Origin: Linnemannia schmuckeri
Taxonomy: Eukaryota > Mortierellomycota > Mortierellomycetes > Mortierellales > Mortierellaceae
Length of the DNA stretch: 64,000 bases
Assembly: GCA_029449235.1 (NCBI GenBank)
Contig: JANATG010000003.1
Location: 1,426,001 to 1,490,000 of the forward strand
Reading direction: 5' to 3'
Shown here: one piece after another, positions 1 through 11,472 of the stretch
How positions within the stretch are numbered: the stretch's first letter is position 1
Layout: each line of letters starts with the position of its first letter
Program-made: the position numbers and the translations under genes
The notes under the pieces: model-generated
Told to the model about the DNA's origin: nothing
Database searches by the model: none
The model's input: the letters and a program-made list of their open reading frames with translations, nothing else

Positions 1-947
1 AAGTCCTTCAGGATCCGTTGTCCGACAAGACCGAAATCGACTTTAACAACAACAGCGACAACTTTTTCAACGATAATAACCAGTTCTACCAGCAACAGCA
101 GTTCCAGCAACAACAGCGGTATCAGGACTTCGCACAACTATCTCGCCGGTCAGAGAAGTATTACGACAACTACAACACATCGCAGCCAGACAACGACAAG
201 ATGGTGATGGGAACAAAACTCAGAGAGAAAAAGACGCCGCCACTCGGGGAGGGGACGCCCAACCGCGGGTCTGTGTATATCTCGCCTTCCTCGCTGCCGC
301 CAGAATTTGGCGAAATCGTCAGGAACAGAGATTACGCCAACAGCAATAGAGCTGGTACTGCCATTGCCAGCGCCAACGCTGCCAACGCCAACGCCAATAG
401 GATCAGTAACAATATCACGAGCGCCAGCGCCGGTAGTAGTGGTAGAAACAGTAGGAGCAGCAGCAGCAGAGGTCATGCCATCAATGCCAATGCAAACAAC
501 GTCATCACAGAAGGACCCTCTCACCCTTCATACTCATCGACACACCTCCAAAACTATGTCAACACGACGATGCCGCATCCGTATCAGCACCCGCAGTCTG
601 GCCGAAGCAGTGTCCAAAGCATCAATCTCACTCCCACCAATGTCAATCCCACCAATCTCACCAATCCCACCAACAGTCTTACCGGCGTGTACAACTTTAA
701 CACTAGTCCTGGAAGTGGTTCTGGAGTAGGTCGGAGCCCCTATGGACACGGACACACGCACGGCTGCAGCAACAACAGGACGACGACGACGGTGGGGAGC
801 GGTGTTACGCCGAGCATGAGTTCTGGAGGAATCACGGGGGAAGATGCGCAGGGTCGATGGGTGGGCAGTCCCACGGGCGCGGATAACAGGGTGGCCACTT
901 ATGGCACCTCGGACATCCACAAGTCCAGGTGCTGCACCATACTCTGA
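1..947 (+). CDS. 3' end of a Q/N/S-rich protein with C-terminal prenylation box (5' partial)
   Basis: The frame is open from the first bases of the window, so the start lies upstream and no initiation codon is assigned. About 315 residues are visible: a Q/N-rich stretch, then Ala-Asn, Ser-Arg, Thr-Asn and Gly-Ser low complexity, with no folded domain that I recognise. The last residues are KSRCCTIL and then stop. CTIL is a CaaX box ending in Leu, the type usually geranylgeranylated, and the adjacent Cys is a typical palmitoylation site, so membrane anchoring is inferred. Fungal membrane-anchored casein kinases of the YCK type also have Q-rich tails ending in a lipidated CC, so this could be such a kinase tail. 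The catalytic part is outside the window, so this is only a possibility. An AATAAA follows at 1064. Confidence 0.75.
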   Translation, partial: VLQDPLSDKTEIDFNNNSDNFFNDNNQFYQQQQFQQQQRYQDFAQLSRRSEKYYDNYNTSQPDNDKMVMGTKLREKKTPPLGEGTPNRGSVYISPSSLPPEFGEIVRNRDYANSNRAGTAIASANAANANANRISNNITSASAGSSGRNSRSSSSRGHAINANANNVITEGPSHPSYSSTHLQNYVNTTMPHPYQHPQSGRSSVQSINLTPTNVNPTNLTNPTNSLTGVYNFNTSPGSGSGVGRSPYGHGHTHGCSNNRTTTTVGSGVTPSMSSGGITGEDAQGRWVGSPTGADNRVATYGTSDIHKSRCCTIL

Positions 948-1063
948 AGAAACAGCACATTTGCTGTGCTGCGCGGTCCATTTCTTTCACAACACGTTTT
1001 TTAAAGTTGCTCGCGATATCTTTTGGATCTTGACGTCCAGAGCAGACAGAGACCTATGGGTGA

Positions 1064-1069
1064 AATAAA
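1064..1069 (+). terminator. Poly(A) signal AATAAA
   Basis: Canonical AATAAA 117 bp after the stop codon of the CaaX-tailed gene, followed by a T-rich tract. This is the likely cleavage and polyadenylation signal. A second AATAAA lies at about 1211. Confidence 0.5.
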
Positions 1070-2658
1070 GAAATTATTTTTTTTTGAAACACGGTTGTCT
1101 TTCCTGAGGTGTCTTGCAATCGATGGTACTCCTTGAAGAAAACTGCAAGTCGGTTGCATGTTTGTTTGTTTGCTGTTTTTTATTGTTTGTTTGCTGTGTG
1201 TTTTGTGTTCAATAAAAAATGTCTGTGAAAAAAAGAAGAATAGGGTGTTGATCCCAGTCGGTCAAAGTCCATGTGCTGAAAGAAAAAAAAAGACTATCCT
1301 GACTGACGACAAGTTCACCCTCTCTCTCTCGCTCACTTCGCCCACTCATTCCGTTCTCCCTCTCCTGTATGTCTACTACGGCATCTTCCTTATTAGGCGA
1401 TCGTCTCGTAGCCACTGTTGTACTCCTCACGGCCTCCAAACAAGCTATTACAGAATACAAAGTGATAGAAAAGTTAGCCAATGTTATATCGATCATTCAA
1501 GAAACGATAAATTCTTTGTGTGTTTGAATGCAAGATTAATCACTTATTCAATATAAGAAACAATTGACAGGGTGGGAAAACATAAAAAAAGCGCAAAGGG
1601 GACACAGGGGACAAGCGCAAGGGGACACTGGGGACAAACAAACAAAGAAAAAACCATGGCCTTTGCGCATGGACACGGTTTCACAGGTGGTGATCTTTGT
1701 CTGTCGTCACTGTGTCCATCTCAACTTTTTTTTTTTCTTGGCGCTTCCTTTTTTTTCATCTCTTATGCCAAGAACACCAGAGTACAAAGAGCTCCAACGA
1801 AACTAGATCAAACGGGTGAAAAGAGGCTTACAAGTAGATGATGAGTCCAAAAACAGGGAACAAGAAGATGAGAAGAGACCCTATCAGTCATTGAAAATGA
1901 AAAGAAACGCCTTCGGGTTAGTGGTATGGACTGCTACTAACTTTGCCTTCTTTCTATTCCCTTTTTATTCTCACTTCCTGAACGACGCAAGTCTGTTAGA
2001 ATTCTTACAAAGGAGCTTGGACGAGACGGATCTGGAAGAGTTGATGACTTCGAAGATGGCGATAAGGTCGAGGATGAAGACGACCTATTTGTGTTTAGAG
2101 AAAGTGTGCGTGTGTGAGAGAGAGGTAAGATACGGTGCTGTATACACGCTTTGTTGAGTTTGAGCCTGTTGACATGAGCGCGTTTATTGACGAATGAATA
2201 TATGAATGAATGAATGCAATGTAATGGGGCGTGTGTTTTTACCAGTCCGAGGAATCCACCAGAGTACGCAGCGGGATGCATGGTGTAAGTGTGTGTGTTG
2301 TGTAAAGTGGTGGCAGCTGGTGAGTGTAAGTGTAAGTGTGTGAGACGTGTGAGGTGAAGAAAGGAGCAAAGAGAAGCTGAGATGGAGTCGAGTCGTGTGA
2401 GGAAAGAAGAAAGAATCGACAAAGAGGACGAGCCAAGCCGGATGGATTTGCAGGACTGTCTGCTAAATCCGCAGCTTGTTGTACTGTACTATGCTGGTGC
2501 ATAACTACGCACCTATGACCACATTCCTACATGGGCTCGAGCCAATCAAAAACGACTAGCTGGTCTCATCTACTTTTCTTTTTCCTTTCTTTTGATCCCT
2601 TGACTTACACTTTCCGTATTACGCGTCAACAAAGGCTGGCTTCTATAATGTCTAAAAT

Positions 2659-2702
2659 CGACCAACCATCGACCAACCATCGACCAACCATCAACCAACC
2701 AT
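2659..2702. repeat. 11-bp minisatellite, 4 copies
   Basis: Four head-to-tail copies of CGACCAACCAT. The last copy has one change (CAACCAACCAT). The repeat is non-coding and lies about 500 bp upstream of the next gene. Confidence 0.9.
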
Positions 2703-3002
2703 CGCTCCTTCTTGCAGTTCTTCTTTGCTTCACATTTCGGGACATACATCAGCCCTCTGAACCATCCGTGTCTGTTTCTTGTTCTTTTCCTGCATGTTTG
2801 TAGTGCCCTTGCAAGATAAAAGATATTAATACAACGGGCAGAAATAAAGGAACTCCTTCCTCCCATGTTCTCCAGGCGTATTCAAGGCGTGGAAATGACA
2901 TGTAGATCGATTGATTCAAGGACCCAGGGAAGAGGTTGCAACCAGGAGTCTCTACTTGCATTTCCTAGCCTTTCCACATCCTTCATCGTTGATCACAAAG
3001 TG

Positions 3003-3010
3003 TATAAAAA
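3003..3010 (+). promoter_or_regulatory. TATA box of the coiled-coil protein gene
   Basis: TATAAAAA lies about 200 bp upstream of the ATG at 3206. It is followed by a strongly pyrimidine-rich leader (about 3045-3170), the usual layout of a well-expressed fungal promoter. Inferred from position and consensus only. Confidence 0.5.
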
Positions 3011-3205
3011 GAAACCTCGATCGCGCACACTTTTGACTCCTCCTCACCCTCCCTCTTTCTTCCCCCTACCTACCATTTCCCTCCCTTCCTTCTTTCCTCT
3101 CTTTTACATACCCATAGACACCCTATACCCCTATTCAGTTTCTTTACACACTACACTTAACCCCACACCAACAACACAAAACACTTATCCCTTCTCCCGC
3201 TCGAA

Positions 3206-6200
3206 ATGGCAAGTCGTAAATCGAGCCACGGCACCGGAAACAGTGCTGGACACGGATCTACCCGAGAGCGAGAGCGTACGGGCATCTCTCGAGCTGCTGC
3301 GTCCACCACTGCTACCAACGATCAACAACAACAACAGCAACAACAACAGCAGGAGCAGGAGCAGGAGCAGGAGCCCACTACTGTCTCGGAGATCGACAGC
3401 GCCACCCATATTGTGGTCGAACACCATCGTACCGGAACTGTCAAGACACATGTCTTTTGTTCAAAGGACGGAAAGCCCTCCCTCCTAGGGCATGAGATCC
3501 CTGATACCACCACCATCGCCAACAATAGGTAACTTTTATTTTTTTAAAGCTCTTTTTTTTTGTTTGTATATACGAGTGTATGTGGATCTGTTTGCTAAGA
3601 AAAGCAGCCGTTGGTGAGAAAATAACATGTATTAATCCAACAAACAAATGAACATCACCACATTTTCCACAACTACAAATATAGCTTCAAGGAGGTGTTC
3701 GATTCGGGTTTGGAAGACAAGATGAGAGCCCTCAAGTCTCTCGTTAAGGATTCATTAGACCAGACAGCAAGGGTTTCTCTCGACAAGGTCGATTCCTTAA
3801 AACTAGCCGTCGTCGAGAGCGAGCACCGGTTGTCGGCTCAGGTCTCCCTTGCGACCAGTAGTGCAATCGAGCAGCAGATCAAGACCGATGTTGTTCCTAA
3901 GCTTGACTCTATTGAACGCCTCCTTCTGGCCCACAATGCCAATGAGAGGAAGGGATCGTCAGTTCGATCGGGTAGTGCATCCCCACGCTCGGATTTGTCT
4001 GGTGCAAGCTTGGAGCACATGGACCGTCGTTTGTCCCCGGACCAAGATCCGACTGGCGAGGAAGCTGAGGCTGAAAATGAGGCCAGAGAACGCCTCAACG
4101 CTACCATCACGGAGAACAAGGTCCTCGAGAAGCTGAGCTCTCAGATGGACGCCCTCTGCAGAGTCGTGATCGATGGGGAAGCTCCACAAAGCAATGCTCA
4201 GGAGGACCCCGAGATGGCCGCTCGGGTCGGAGCGATGCAGGAACAGCTGTTGTCGGTGTCTGAGCTCGAGCCCGCCGAGCCCACCAAACCTCCGACTCCT
4301 GATAGGATCGACGAATTAATCCAGATGGTGAACAAGAATCAAGAGACCCTTGAGACAACTGCTGTGGCTGCGACCGAGCTTTCAGTCCGACATGAGCAGG
4401 CCCGGAAGGAGGAAGACGAGGCCTGGAAAGCTTCGCTGAGAGAGATGCTGACATCTCATCAGACTGGTCTTGGTGGTCTTGATGCCAATCTTCTTGTGCT
4501 CGAGAATGGGTTCAGGAACATGAATGAGGGTTTTCAGGACTGGACCAAGACCCACCGCATGTCTCTCAACGTCTACCTCAGTAAGTACCTTTCATCCTTT
4601 GTCTACTGTGTACTTATTAAAGAGTGATCAAAACAATTTAGTTACTTACCGACCATCACATACTTTTTTTTATCGACCACAATAGAGTACATGTACATGG
4701 TGTTCAAGAGTACCAAAGGCGTCGAAGATCGCATCGAGTCCGCCCTCGAAGATGTCCGAGCGCAAGCATTAATGGAGCCCGAGCGCCGTGCTGAGTTCAC
4801 CAACGACCTACAGGGCATCCGCTCCGATATCTTTGCTCTTCTTAATACCATCCCTGAGTCTGTTGTCAGCGCCATTAAGCGCTCGCAGGAACCTGTCATC
4901 CTCGAGGGATTGCCTGGCGGGAGTGAAGAAGCTATAGATTCCCAGCCTCAAATGGACCGATCTGGACCAGGATCGGATTCCCCGTCTTTGACGGCGCCTG
5001 GATCCATTGTTGCGTCTGTTGCTGTAGAAGTCATTCAGCCAGATGCAGATGTGGAGCCCAATGTTGAAGAAGAGGCGCCCAAGTCTGATCCTGTGATCGA
5101 AAAGCTAGTTCTCGCCGTCGAGAACCTTCAAGCCAATATCGCCTCCATGGTCGAAAAATACGGCGAATTGGCTGGATTGATTGCTCCGCCTCCCCAGGTC
5201 CCCACGCTCCCACCTCGCGGTACTCAGGACTCTGCTATTGTTACCGATCCCGAGGCTCCCGAACTCCCACCTCGAGAACCGACTGTCGAAGACCGGTTGA
5301 GGGCCATCGAGGAGCAGCTGGCCGCCGGAGCTTCCAGAACTACCGCCGAGGCTCCTCTCGAACCTTCACCCTCGACATCCGATGAAGACCCTACCGAGGC
5401 CCCTCTACCACCTCTACCTATTCAAAGAGGTAATCCCAACCCTGGCCCCTCACCCGGCTACCTTGGCCTAACAGGATCGGTCGCCGCTGCTGCTTCTGTA
5501 GCTGAAGATGCTGTTAGCTCCTCCGCCGAAGAATCCAAGACCGAGATTGTCGACGAACAAGAGTCCAGCGAAGCCGTCGAGGAGGTCACCACCGCAGTGC
5601 TTCCTCTCCCTGGATCCACTTTCAGGGAGGAGTTCGAAGCGATGAGCAAGAGCCTCACCGAACTCTTGAACATTGTCAGCGAGGGCCAGACACATATGCA
5701 TCAAGAGATGCAGCGAGAGTTCCTCAGGGTCATCCATACGATCAAGCCCCCAGAGACCGAGGAGGACCGAGCTCGGAAGCTCGAGACTGAGAGAAAGGCG
5801 CGCGTTGAGGAGATTGAAGCCAACAGCAGGAAAGCCTTGGAGGACGAGAAGCGAGCTGCCGAGGCCGAGCGGTTTCAAGTTACCGAAGAGAAGCGGATGA
5901 AAGAGGACCAGGCCGCTGTCGAGAAGGCTGCCGAAGAGCGAACCCTGGCCCTGGATCGTATCTCGATGATCCCTAACTTGATGAACTCACTCGAGGGTGT
6001 CAACTATCACCTGGGACAAAAGTCGGACGCATTAACGGCTGAGATCAGGGGTGGGCTGAGTGAGCTCAAAGCAGGCACTGCTGCCGTCGAGGGTCATGTT
6101 GTGGCGTGTCTGAACAAGGTTCAGCTCATTGTTGACGGCAACATTCAGGATTCGTCTGTGCTCAACGAGATCAAGTACCAGGTCGAGGAGTTTGGATCCA

Positions 6201-8537
6201 AGCTGGAGGAAGTGATCAAAACCGATGACGAAGTCCTGAAGGCACAAGTAGTCGAAGCTATCAAGAAGACCGAGGATGTCATTGTCCTAGTCGAGGATGT
6301 GAAGAAGATCAGCGAAAAGTCCTTAACTGTTCAGGAGGAACTTCAGAAGCAAATCGGAGAGTGCCATCAGAAGCAGGATGAAGGAATCAATGCCCTTGGT
6401 ATCAAGCACGGAGAGGCTTGGGAGGCCTGGCACAAGAAGCATGACGAGGAATGGCAAACTTGGAGACAGATCTACAGAGACTCGATCGGCAACCTTGTCA
6501 ACCTACATGACCGCCAGGACCGTTCCCTCCACGAATATGGCGAAACCAGACGAGGATTCCACGAGGAGCTGCAAGGATGGCACAAAATCCACGATGGCCG
6601 ACTTGAAGAACTCGAAAAACGCCGTTGCCATTGTTGTATGCCTGAACCCGTCCCTACTTCCAATCTCACAGCCGAAACTGATGATGATCAGAGTATTACC
6701 AATGGCTTCGTCCCACGCGCCCTTACAATAGACTGCTGTGGTGGCGATACCGCCAACATTGACCCCTGCACTCGCCGCGTCCGTGAACTGCTCGAGGAGT
6801 TCCTGAAGCAAATCCTTCCAGGTTACGACCCCGATACCGCCTCTATATTTTCTCATTCGACCTCGGGTGTCTTTGTCACCGAGGCTCGAGATCTCAGCGG
6901 CGCTGGTCTCGAGGGTCACCCATCTGAGGAGAGGCCTACTTCACCCGGCCTGTCATTCACGACCAGGAACACGTCTGGGATCATTGTCCCCGAACCAAGC
7001 ACCCACACCACTACGACAGGCCCTGCTGGCTACCTTCACCATGATGCCATCTCGAGAGGCGAGGCTGCGTCCTACCATGGTGGTGTCGACCCTTCTATTG
7101 AGAGTATTGGTGTCACAGAAGCGGCGCATGTACCTATCGAAGCTCTTGCTGAGGGATCGACACCATCAACTGAACGATCCTTGCCTACCCCTCCGATTCA
7201 AGTCCCACTCCCACAAGCGCTCTACGACTTGTTGCGACCCTTCTTCCACCCAGAGTCGATTGTCCTGGCTACCCGGACAAAAGAGCTCGAGGATCTCCAG
7301 AACGAATTTAAGAGTTCCGAAAAGGAGTGGGAGGATAACGAAAACCGGCTGATGACCACTATTCAGAATCAGAACCGAGAGCTGGACGAGCTGAAGCATG
7401 ACCGAGAACAAATGGAGCAGGAGTTTTTGGCGCGTCAGGCCGAGTGGGCTGCATTGCACCAGCGGGAAATGGACAGGATCCGGATGGACCTTGACAGCGC
7501 CACCCAAGAGACCATTAACCTTTGCAAGAGTAAGTGTTTTTTTCGCCCATTGTTGTTCAAAATTGATACTATTTTCTGATTTATTTTGTTCAACATCCAG
7601 TACTAATGGGCATCATTCATTTACATTTGACCAAACTGTGATAGTGGGGTTGGGTCTCAAGCCAGATTTGTCGAGAATGAGACCTGCCCCAGCCGCCGAG
7701 GCGGGCGAAGAATCATCTGACAGCGCAAGCGATAATGGCTCCCATTCAACCTCAGCTTCATCCCAGCCAGAGATGATCCCACACCTGAGCCTTATGTCTG
7801 AAGCCTCTGCATCCCTTCGCCAGGCCCTGGACGAAATCAAGACACAAAGGGCAGTTCTTCACGAGGAGATTTTAATACTCGAGAGTAGAAAGGGGCTTCT
7901 CTTGCAGGAGGTTGCTACCATGGAGCGACAGTGCTTCGAGTTGTCGTCCACTGCTGCCGCAGCAGCCGCCGCAGCAGCCGCCGCCATTGCCTCCCAGGCT
8001 GAAGCTGAAGCTGAAGCGCAGTCTCTGGGTGAATCTGAGACTCGAGAGCCGGTGGATGATGATCATGATCCGGACTATGTGACGGAGGACGAGAACGGAA
8101 GCATGCGCGGTCGCAGCAGCCGAGCCAGTCGAGCACGACCCCAGTCGATTTTGAGTGGCGGTGTTAGTAGTGCAGGAGGGGTTGTCACAACTCCTGCTGG
8201 AAGTGTTACTGGTTCGCGAGCCAGTGGAAACACTAGTGTCCGGAGCAGTCGCGACCAGAGACGCCAGTCCCTGTACCGACGTGGACACTCCCGAGCTCGA
8301 ACCATGGAATCATCATCGCTGTATCTGCAGGACCGTGTTCCTCAATTGGAGGCAGATGTCAAGATCTGCCAGGACGGTGTTCAGTCAGAGACGATTCTGT
8401 CGTCCAAGACGGTGTTGACGGACGAGCAGTTTGAGCGGATCCGGTCGTCGCGTGCTGAGACTGGTATTGAGCAAAACCCGGATGACGTGTGGTCGCTCAA
8501 GTTTGATGTCCGCGTCAAGATGGTTCCGGCTCTTTAG
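3206..8537 (+). CDS. Large coiled-coil / low-complexity protein, ~1651 aa, unknown function
   Basis: Four exons, 3206-3528, 3685-4580, 4686-7529 and 7645-8537, join in frame to 1651 codons plus stop. The last intron has a TACTAAT branch-point-like motif at 7601, 37 bp before its AG; using the nearer AG at 7600 would give a stop. I do not recognise the protein. Visible features are a CAA/CAG-coded poly-Q run followed by QE repeats near residues 39-56, long Glu/Lys/Arg-rich segments typical of coiled coils, and Pro-rich linkers with PPLPP-like motifs near residues 580-660. A Trp/His-rich helical block at about 984-1050 ends in a CHCC cluster, and a poly-Ala run sits near 1457-1472. No membrane segment or signal peptide is seen. 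A scaffold or cytoskeletal role is conceivable but is only inference. Confidence 0.8.
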
Positions 8538-8904
8538 ATACTCTTCTTTTGTTGGTGGTGTTGTTTGAAGGTGTTGTTTGAATAATAACAAGACAGCAAA
8601 TTTTAGAATTTCGATCAGCAGCCACTCAGAGTCCATGATGGCCACGCGAAGTACACATAAAAAATAAAAAAGGAAAAAAAAAGCAGTCCAAGTTCGTTTA
8701 CCCTGTTTTGGTGTTTTGATCCCGACTCTCGCTTGACTTGACTTTACGATTCTTCCATTCGCAGCTTTTGCTTCTTTTTTCATTTCTTTCGTCACACATC
8801 ACCCTCCCTGTGCAGGAATCGAACAGGAGCCAGGAATCTCAAACCCCAAAAGCCGCTACAAGGAACAACAGATCAATTACCAGAAACAATAACTCCAGTA
8901 CCAA
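8538..8904. other. Intergenic spacer
   Basis: T-rich 3' flank of the coiled-coil gene with A/T-rich AATAAA-like signals near 8657-8670, then the promoter and leader of the Myb-repeat gene. No gene is seen. Confidence 0.6.
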
Positions 8905-10986
8905 ATGTCACTCCCACTCATGGCCACTGCAGGCCGTCTGCGGAGCGTCGTCGTCCTCTCCACACGGTCACCAACAACAACTACAACCACCGCCAGTCGT
9001 TTTCACTCCACTATCCCTCTTGGTCTCACTACCAGGAGCACCACAGGCTCGTCGTCTCTCCCTAGGAGGGTACCGCATCATTCGCCACACCAAGCGTCAA
9101 GAGTAGCAGCGACATTCACGACACTCTCGAACCACTCGGCGCTCGCTCAGAACCATCACCATGCTTCATCGACTATCGATGCCAGTAACAACAATCAGGA
9201 GCATGATTGGAGGTCGAAAGTCATTGTCACCTCTTCACCCGCACCATACACAGCAGCGTCCACAGAATCCTCATTATCACCATCACCATCATCTTCAACA
9301 ACAACCACAGCAGGAGCAGCAGAATCTGACAACGACAGCGACAACGATGACCAAACTTACATCAAGCGGAAAGTAAAGTTCACGCCCGAGATGGACAAGG
9401 AAATCCTACGACTTCGGGATGAAGTGGGCCTCTCCTGGTCTGCGATCGGATCCAAGCTCGGAGTACCTTACCGCGGCTGTCATCGTCGATACATTTCCTT
9501 ACTGGATCCAAAACTCAAGGATTCCTGGTCCGAGGAAAAAGTCAGGCGACTGGATGAGTTGGTGGCGGAAGGGAAGACGTGGAGCGAGATCGCAAAGGAG
9601 TTGGATGATTCGTCGATGAGCTGTCAGGCGAAATGGAAAGCGATGGTCAAACCCAAGGAGGCAGACCGGAACCGGGTCTTTGATACGTTGCAGTCGAGGG
9701 TTCTTTTGGAGTTGGTCAAGGAGCATGGGTTGGATGACTGGAAGGCGGTTTTTAGGGGGTTCATGTTGCAATTGGGGGGGAGGGATATGGCCAAGGTCAC
9801 GCCGGAGCAGTTGCGGCACCAGTATTATCGTCTGAAGCGTAAGCCGACTCGGTATTGGTCCTTGAATGAAGAGACGGCGTTGATTCAGCATGTCTTGAAG
9901 CATGGGACGGGACAGTGGGAAATGATTTCCGAGGCGCTCAAGTATCATTCTCCGGAGCAGTGCAAGGAGAAATGGACGACCATGGATATGACCAACAAGA
10001 CGCCCAAGATTAAGGCCTGGTACAAAACTGAGCAGGCCAACTTTTGGAGGCTCTGGCAGAGGTTCGACCAGGATTGGGAGAAGATTGCAAGGTCTTTGCC
10101 AAATCGGACGTCGGAGCAGTGTCAGGATTTTTTCAACCGTGCGACAGAGAAGTTTGACAGGAAGGACGAGGCGCAGTTCAAGAAGGATGTCGAGAGTCTT
10201 GCCGCCAAGATGAGTCAGTATCGGACGATCACTTGGACAAAGGAGGATTCGGACCGGTTGTGGGAGGTCGCGGAGGAGTGCAAATCGGGCATCCAGAACC
10301 GTCGAGTCAACTGGAATATTGTCGCTGAGCGGATGAACCTGGACTTGACACCGGCCCAATACAAGCATCACCACTATTACCTCCGGACGGTTCGTAATGG
10401 AGGGCTGGCAGGTCTGTGGACGGATGCAGAGATCAAGAAGTTGGAGATGGCTGTTCAGGCGGTCGGACGGAATTGGACCTTGATCGCACGAGATTATTTC
10501 CCACATCGCAACTCGAAGAGTCTTTGTCACAAGTTCAACTCTGTCGCCAACAAGGGCCAGTACATCACTGAGGAGGAGTACGATACTTTGCTGGCCAAGG
10601 TCGATCTTCAAGAGAAGGAGTTTAACTCTTCATCAGCAACGGAAACAGGGGCAACATTCAAACCAGACTGGCACGCGATCGCAAGGGAAATGCCCGGCAC
10701 AACATGGACGGCAGAGCAATGTCAAAAGGCCTACGACGGATCGTTCAAGAGCCATCTGAAGAACTCGAAATGGACCACCGAGGAAGACAGTCGACTGCTG
10801 AAGGCCGCCAAGATGTTAGGGAAGAAGAATTGGGTGGGTGTTGCAGCGGCAGTGCCCGGGAAGGACTCTTGGGAGTGTCGGATGCGGCTTGCGGAACTGC
10901 ATGAGCCCCTTGTTCAAGGCGCCGAGGCTCTACCTGGGTTGGTGTCTAAGTCTAAAGAGCAGGTCTTTCATGTCACCGTAGATTAA
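8905..10986 (+). CDS. Multi-repeat Myb/SANT protein with mitochondrial-type presequence, 693 aa
   Basis: Single exon. From about residue 153 to 670 the protein is a tandem array of roughly nine Myb/SANT-like helical repeats, for example SWSEEKVRRLDELV, RYWSLNEETALIQHV, TWTKEDSDRLW, GLWTDAEIKKLEMAV and KWTTEEDSRLLKAAK, each with spaced Trp residues and a basic third helix (QCKEKW type). Such repeats bind DNA in Myb, SNAPc and REB1-type factors. The N-terminus is odd: for about 80 residues there are no acidic residues, and it is rich in Arg, Ser, Thr and Leu, with an RFHST motif near residue 32 like a mitochondrial processing site. A short acidic Ser/Thr linker (about 120-150) follows. I infer a DNA-binding protein, possibly imported into mitochondria. 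If the N-terminus is not a presequence it would be an ordinary nuclear Myb-like factor. Confidence 0.9.
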   Translation: MSLPLMATAGRLRSVVVLSTRSPTTTTTTASRFHSTIPLGLTTRSTTGSSSLPRRVPHHSPHQASRVAATFTTLSNHSALAQNHHHASSTIDASNNNQEHDWRSKVIVTSSPAPYTAASTESSLSPSPSSSTTTTAGAAESDNDSDNDDQTYIKRKVKFTPEMDKEILRLRDEVGLSWSAIGSKLGVPYRGCHRRYISLLDPKLKDSWSEEKVRRLDELVAEGKTWSEIAKELDDSSMSCQAKWKAMVKPKEADRNRVFDTLQSRVLLELVKEHGLDDWKAVFRGFMLQLGGRDMAKVTPEQLRHQYYRLKRKPTRYWSLNEETALIQHVLKHGTGQWEMISEALKYHSPEQCKEKWTTMDMTNKTPKIKAWYKTEQANFWRLWQRFDQDWEKIARSLPNRTSEQCQDFFNRATEKFDRKDEAQFKKDVESLAAKMSQYRTITWTKEDSDRLWEVAEECKSGIQNRRVNWNIVAERMNLDLTPAQYKHHHYYLRTVRNGGLAGLWTDAEIKKLEMAVQAVGRNWTLIARDYFPHRNSKSLCHKFNSVANKGQYITEEEYDTLLAKVDLQEKEFNSSSATETGATFKPDWHAIAREMPGTTWTAEQCQKAYDGSFKSHLKNSKWTTEEDSRLLKAAKMLGKKNWVGVAAAVPGKDSWECRMRLAELHEPLVQGAEALPGLVSKSKEQVFHVTVD

Positions 10987-11472
10987 TTCTCTTTCAGCAT
11001 TTTTTTTTTCTTTTTCTTTTTTTTTTTTTCTTTCTTTTCTTCTTTTTTGGGCGAGACGCGTAATAAACTGCATCATAGACAAAGATTTTTTTTATTTTTT
11101 GTGAAAGCTGTCATTTTAACCTTGCAAGGAAGTTAAACAAAAGACCCACTGAGTATCGGGTTACGCGCACCTAGTAAGAAGTGCCTGCAATAGCGCTTCA
11201 ATATTTTTCTTTACTACTTTACACCATGGCAGGGCCAAGCTACGTTCTTTTCGCGACAGCAGCAACAGTAACAACAAAAAAACAATGCCGTCAGTTCTGA
11301 TAAAATTCATAGAGGTAGCGAGTACTGTACAAATTCTTTTCTTGTTTATTGGTTAGAGCTGTAAAATAAAATAACAAAAGTAAAACTACAAAAAAAATAT
11401 ATATATTGATATACGAGGTAAGGTGGCGTGTGGAAAAGTAAGAGAGTGAAAGAAGGAGGGTAGCAATGAGGC
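10987..11472. other. Convergent 3' spacer with poly-T tracts
   Basis: Lies between the 3' end of the Myb gene (+) and the kinase gene (-). It has AATAAA at 11062 for the plus-strand gene and TTTATT at about 11343 (AATAAA on the minus strand) for the kinase. Long T tracts occur at 11000-11050. No gene is seen. Confidence 0.6.
11062..11067 (+). terminator. Poly(A) signal AATAAA
   Basis: AATAAA 76 bp after the Myb-repeat gene stop, after a T-rich tract. Confidence 0.5.

Larger units (their letters stand above)
948..3205. other. Intergenic region, no supported gene
   Basis: No frame here shows sustained coding character or a recognisable domain. It holds AATAAA signals near 1064 and 1211, a (TC)-rich patch near 1318-1335, a run of G/A/C-rich imperfect repeats at 1590-1640, an 11-bp tandem repeat at 2659-2702, and a TATA box with a pyrimidine-rich leader before the next gene (3003-3170). 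Confidence 0.6.

Noticed and set aside
7591..7600. Acceptor CATCCAG for the last intron of the coiled-coil gene
   Set aside because: Using it leads to a stop within 15 codons. TACTAAT immediately after it is better read as the branch point for the AG at 7643-7644.
9499..10611. Long minus-strand open frame (370 codons) inside the Myb-repeat gene
   Set aside because: It is antisense to the repetitive Myb coding sequence; the Myb frame has clear domains and the antisense product does not.
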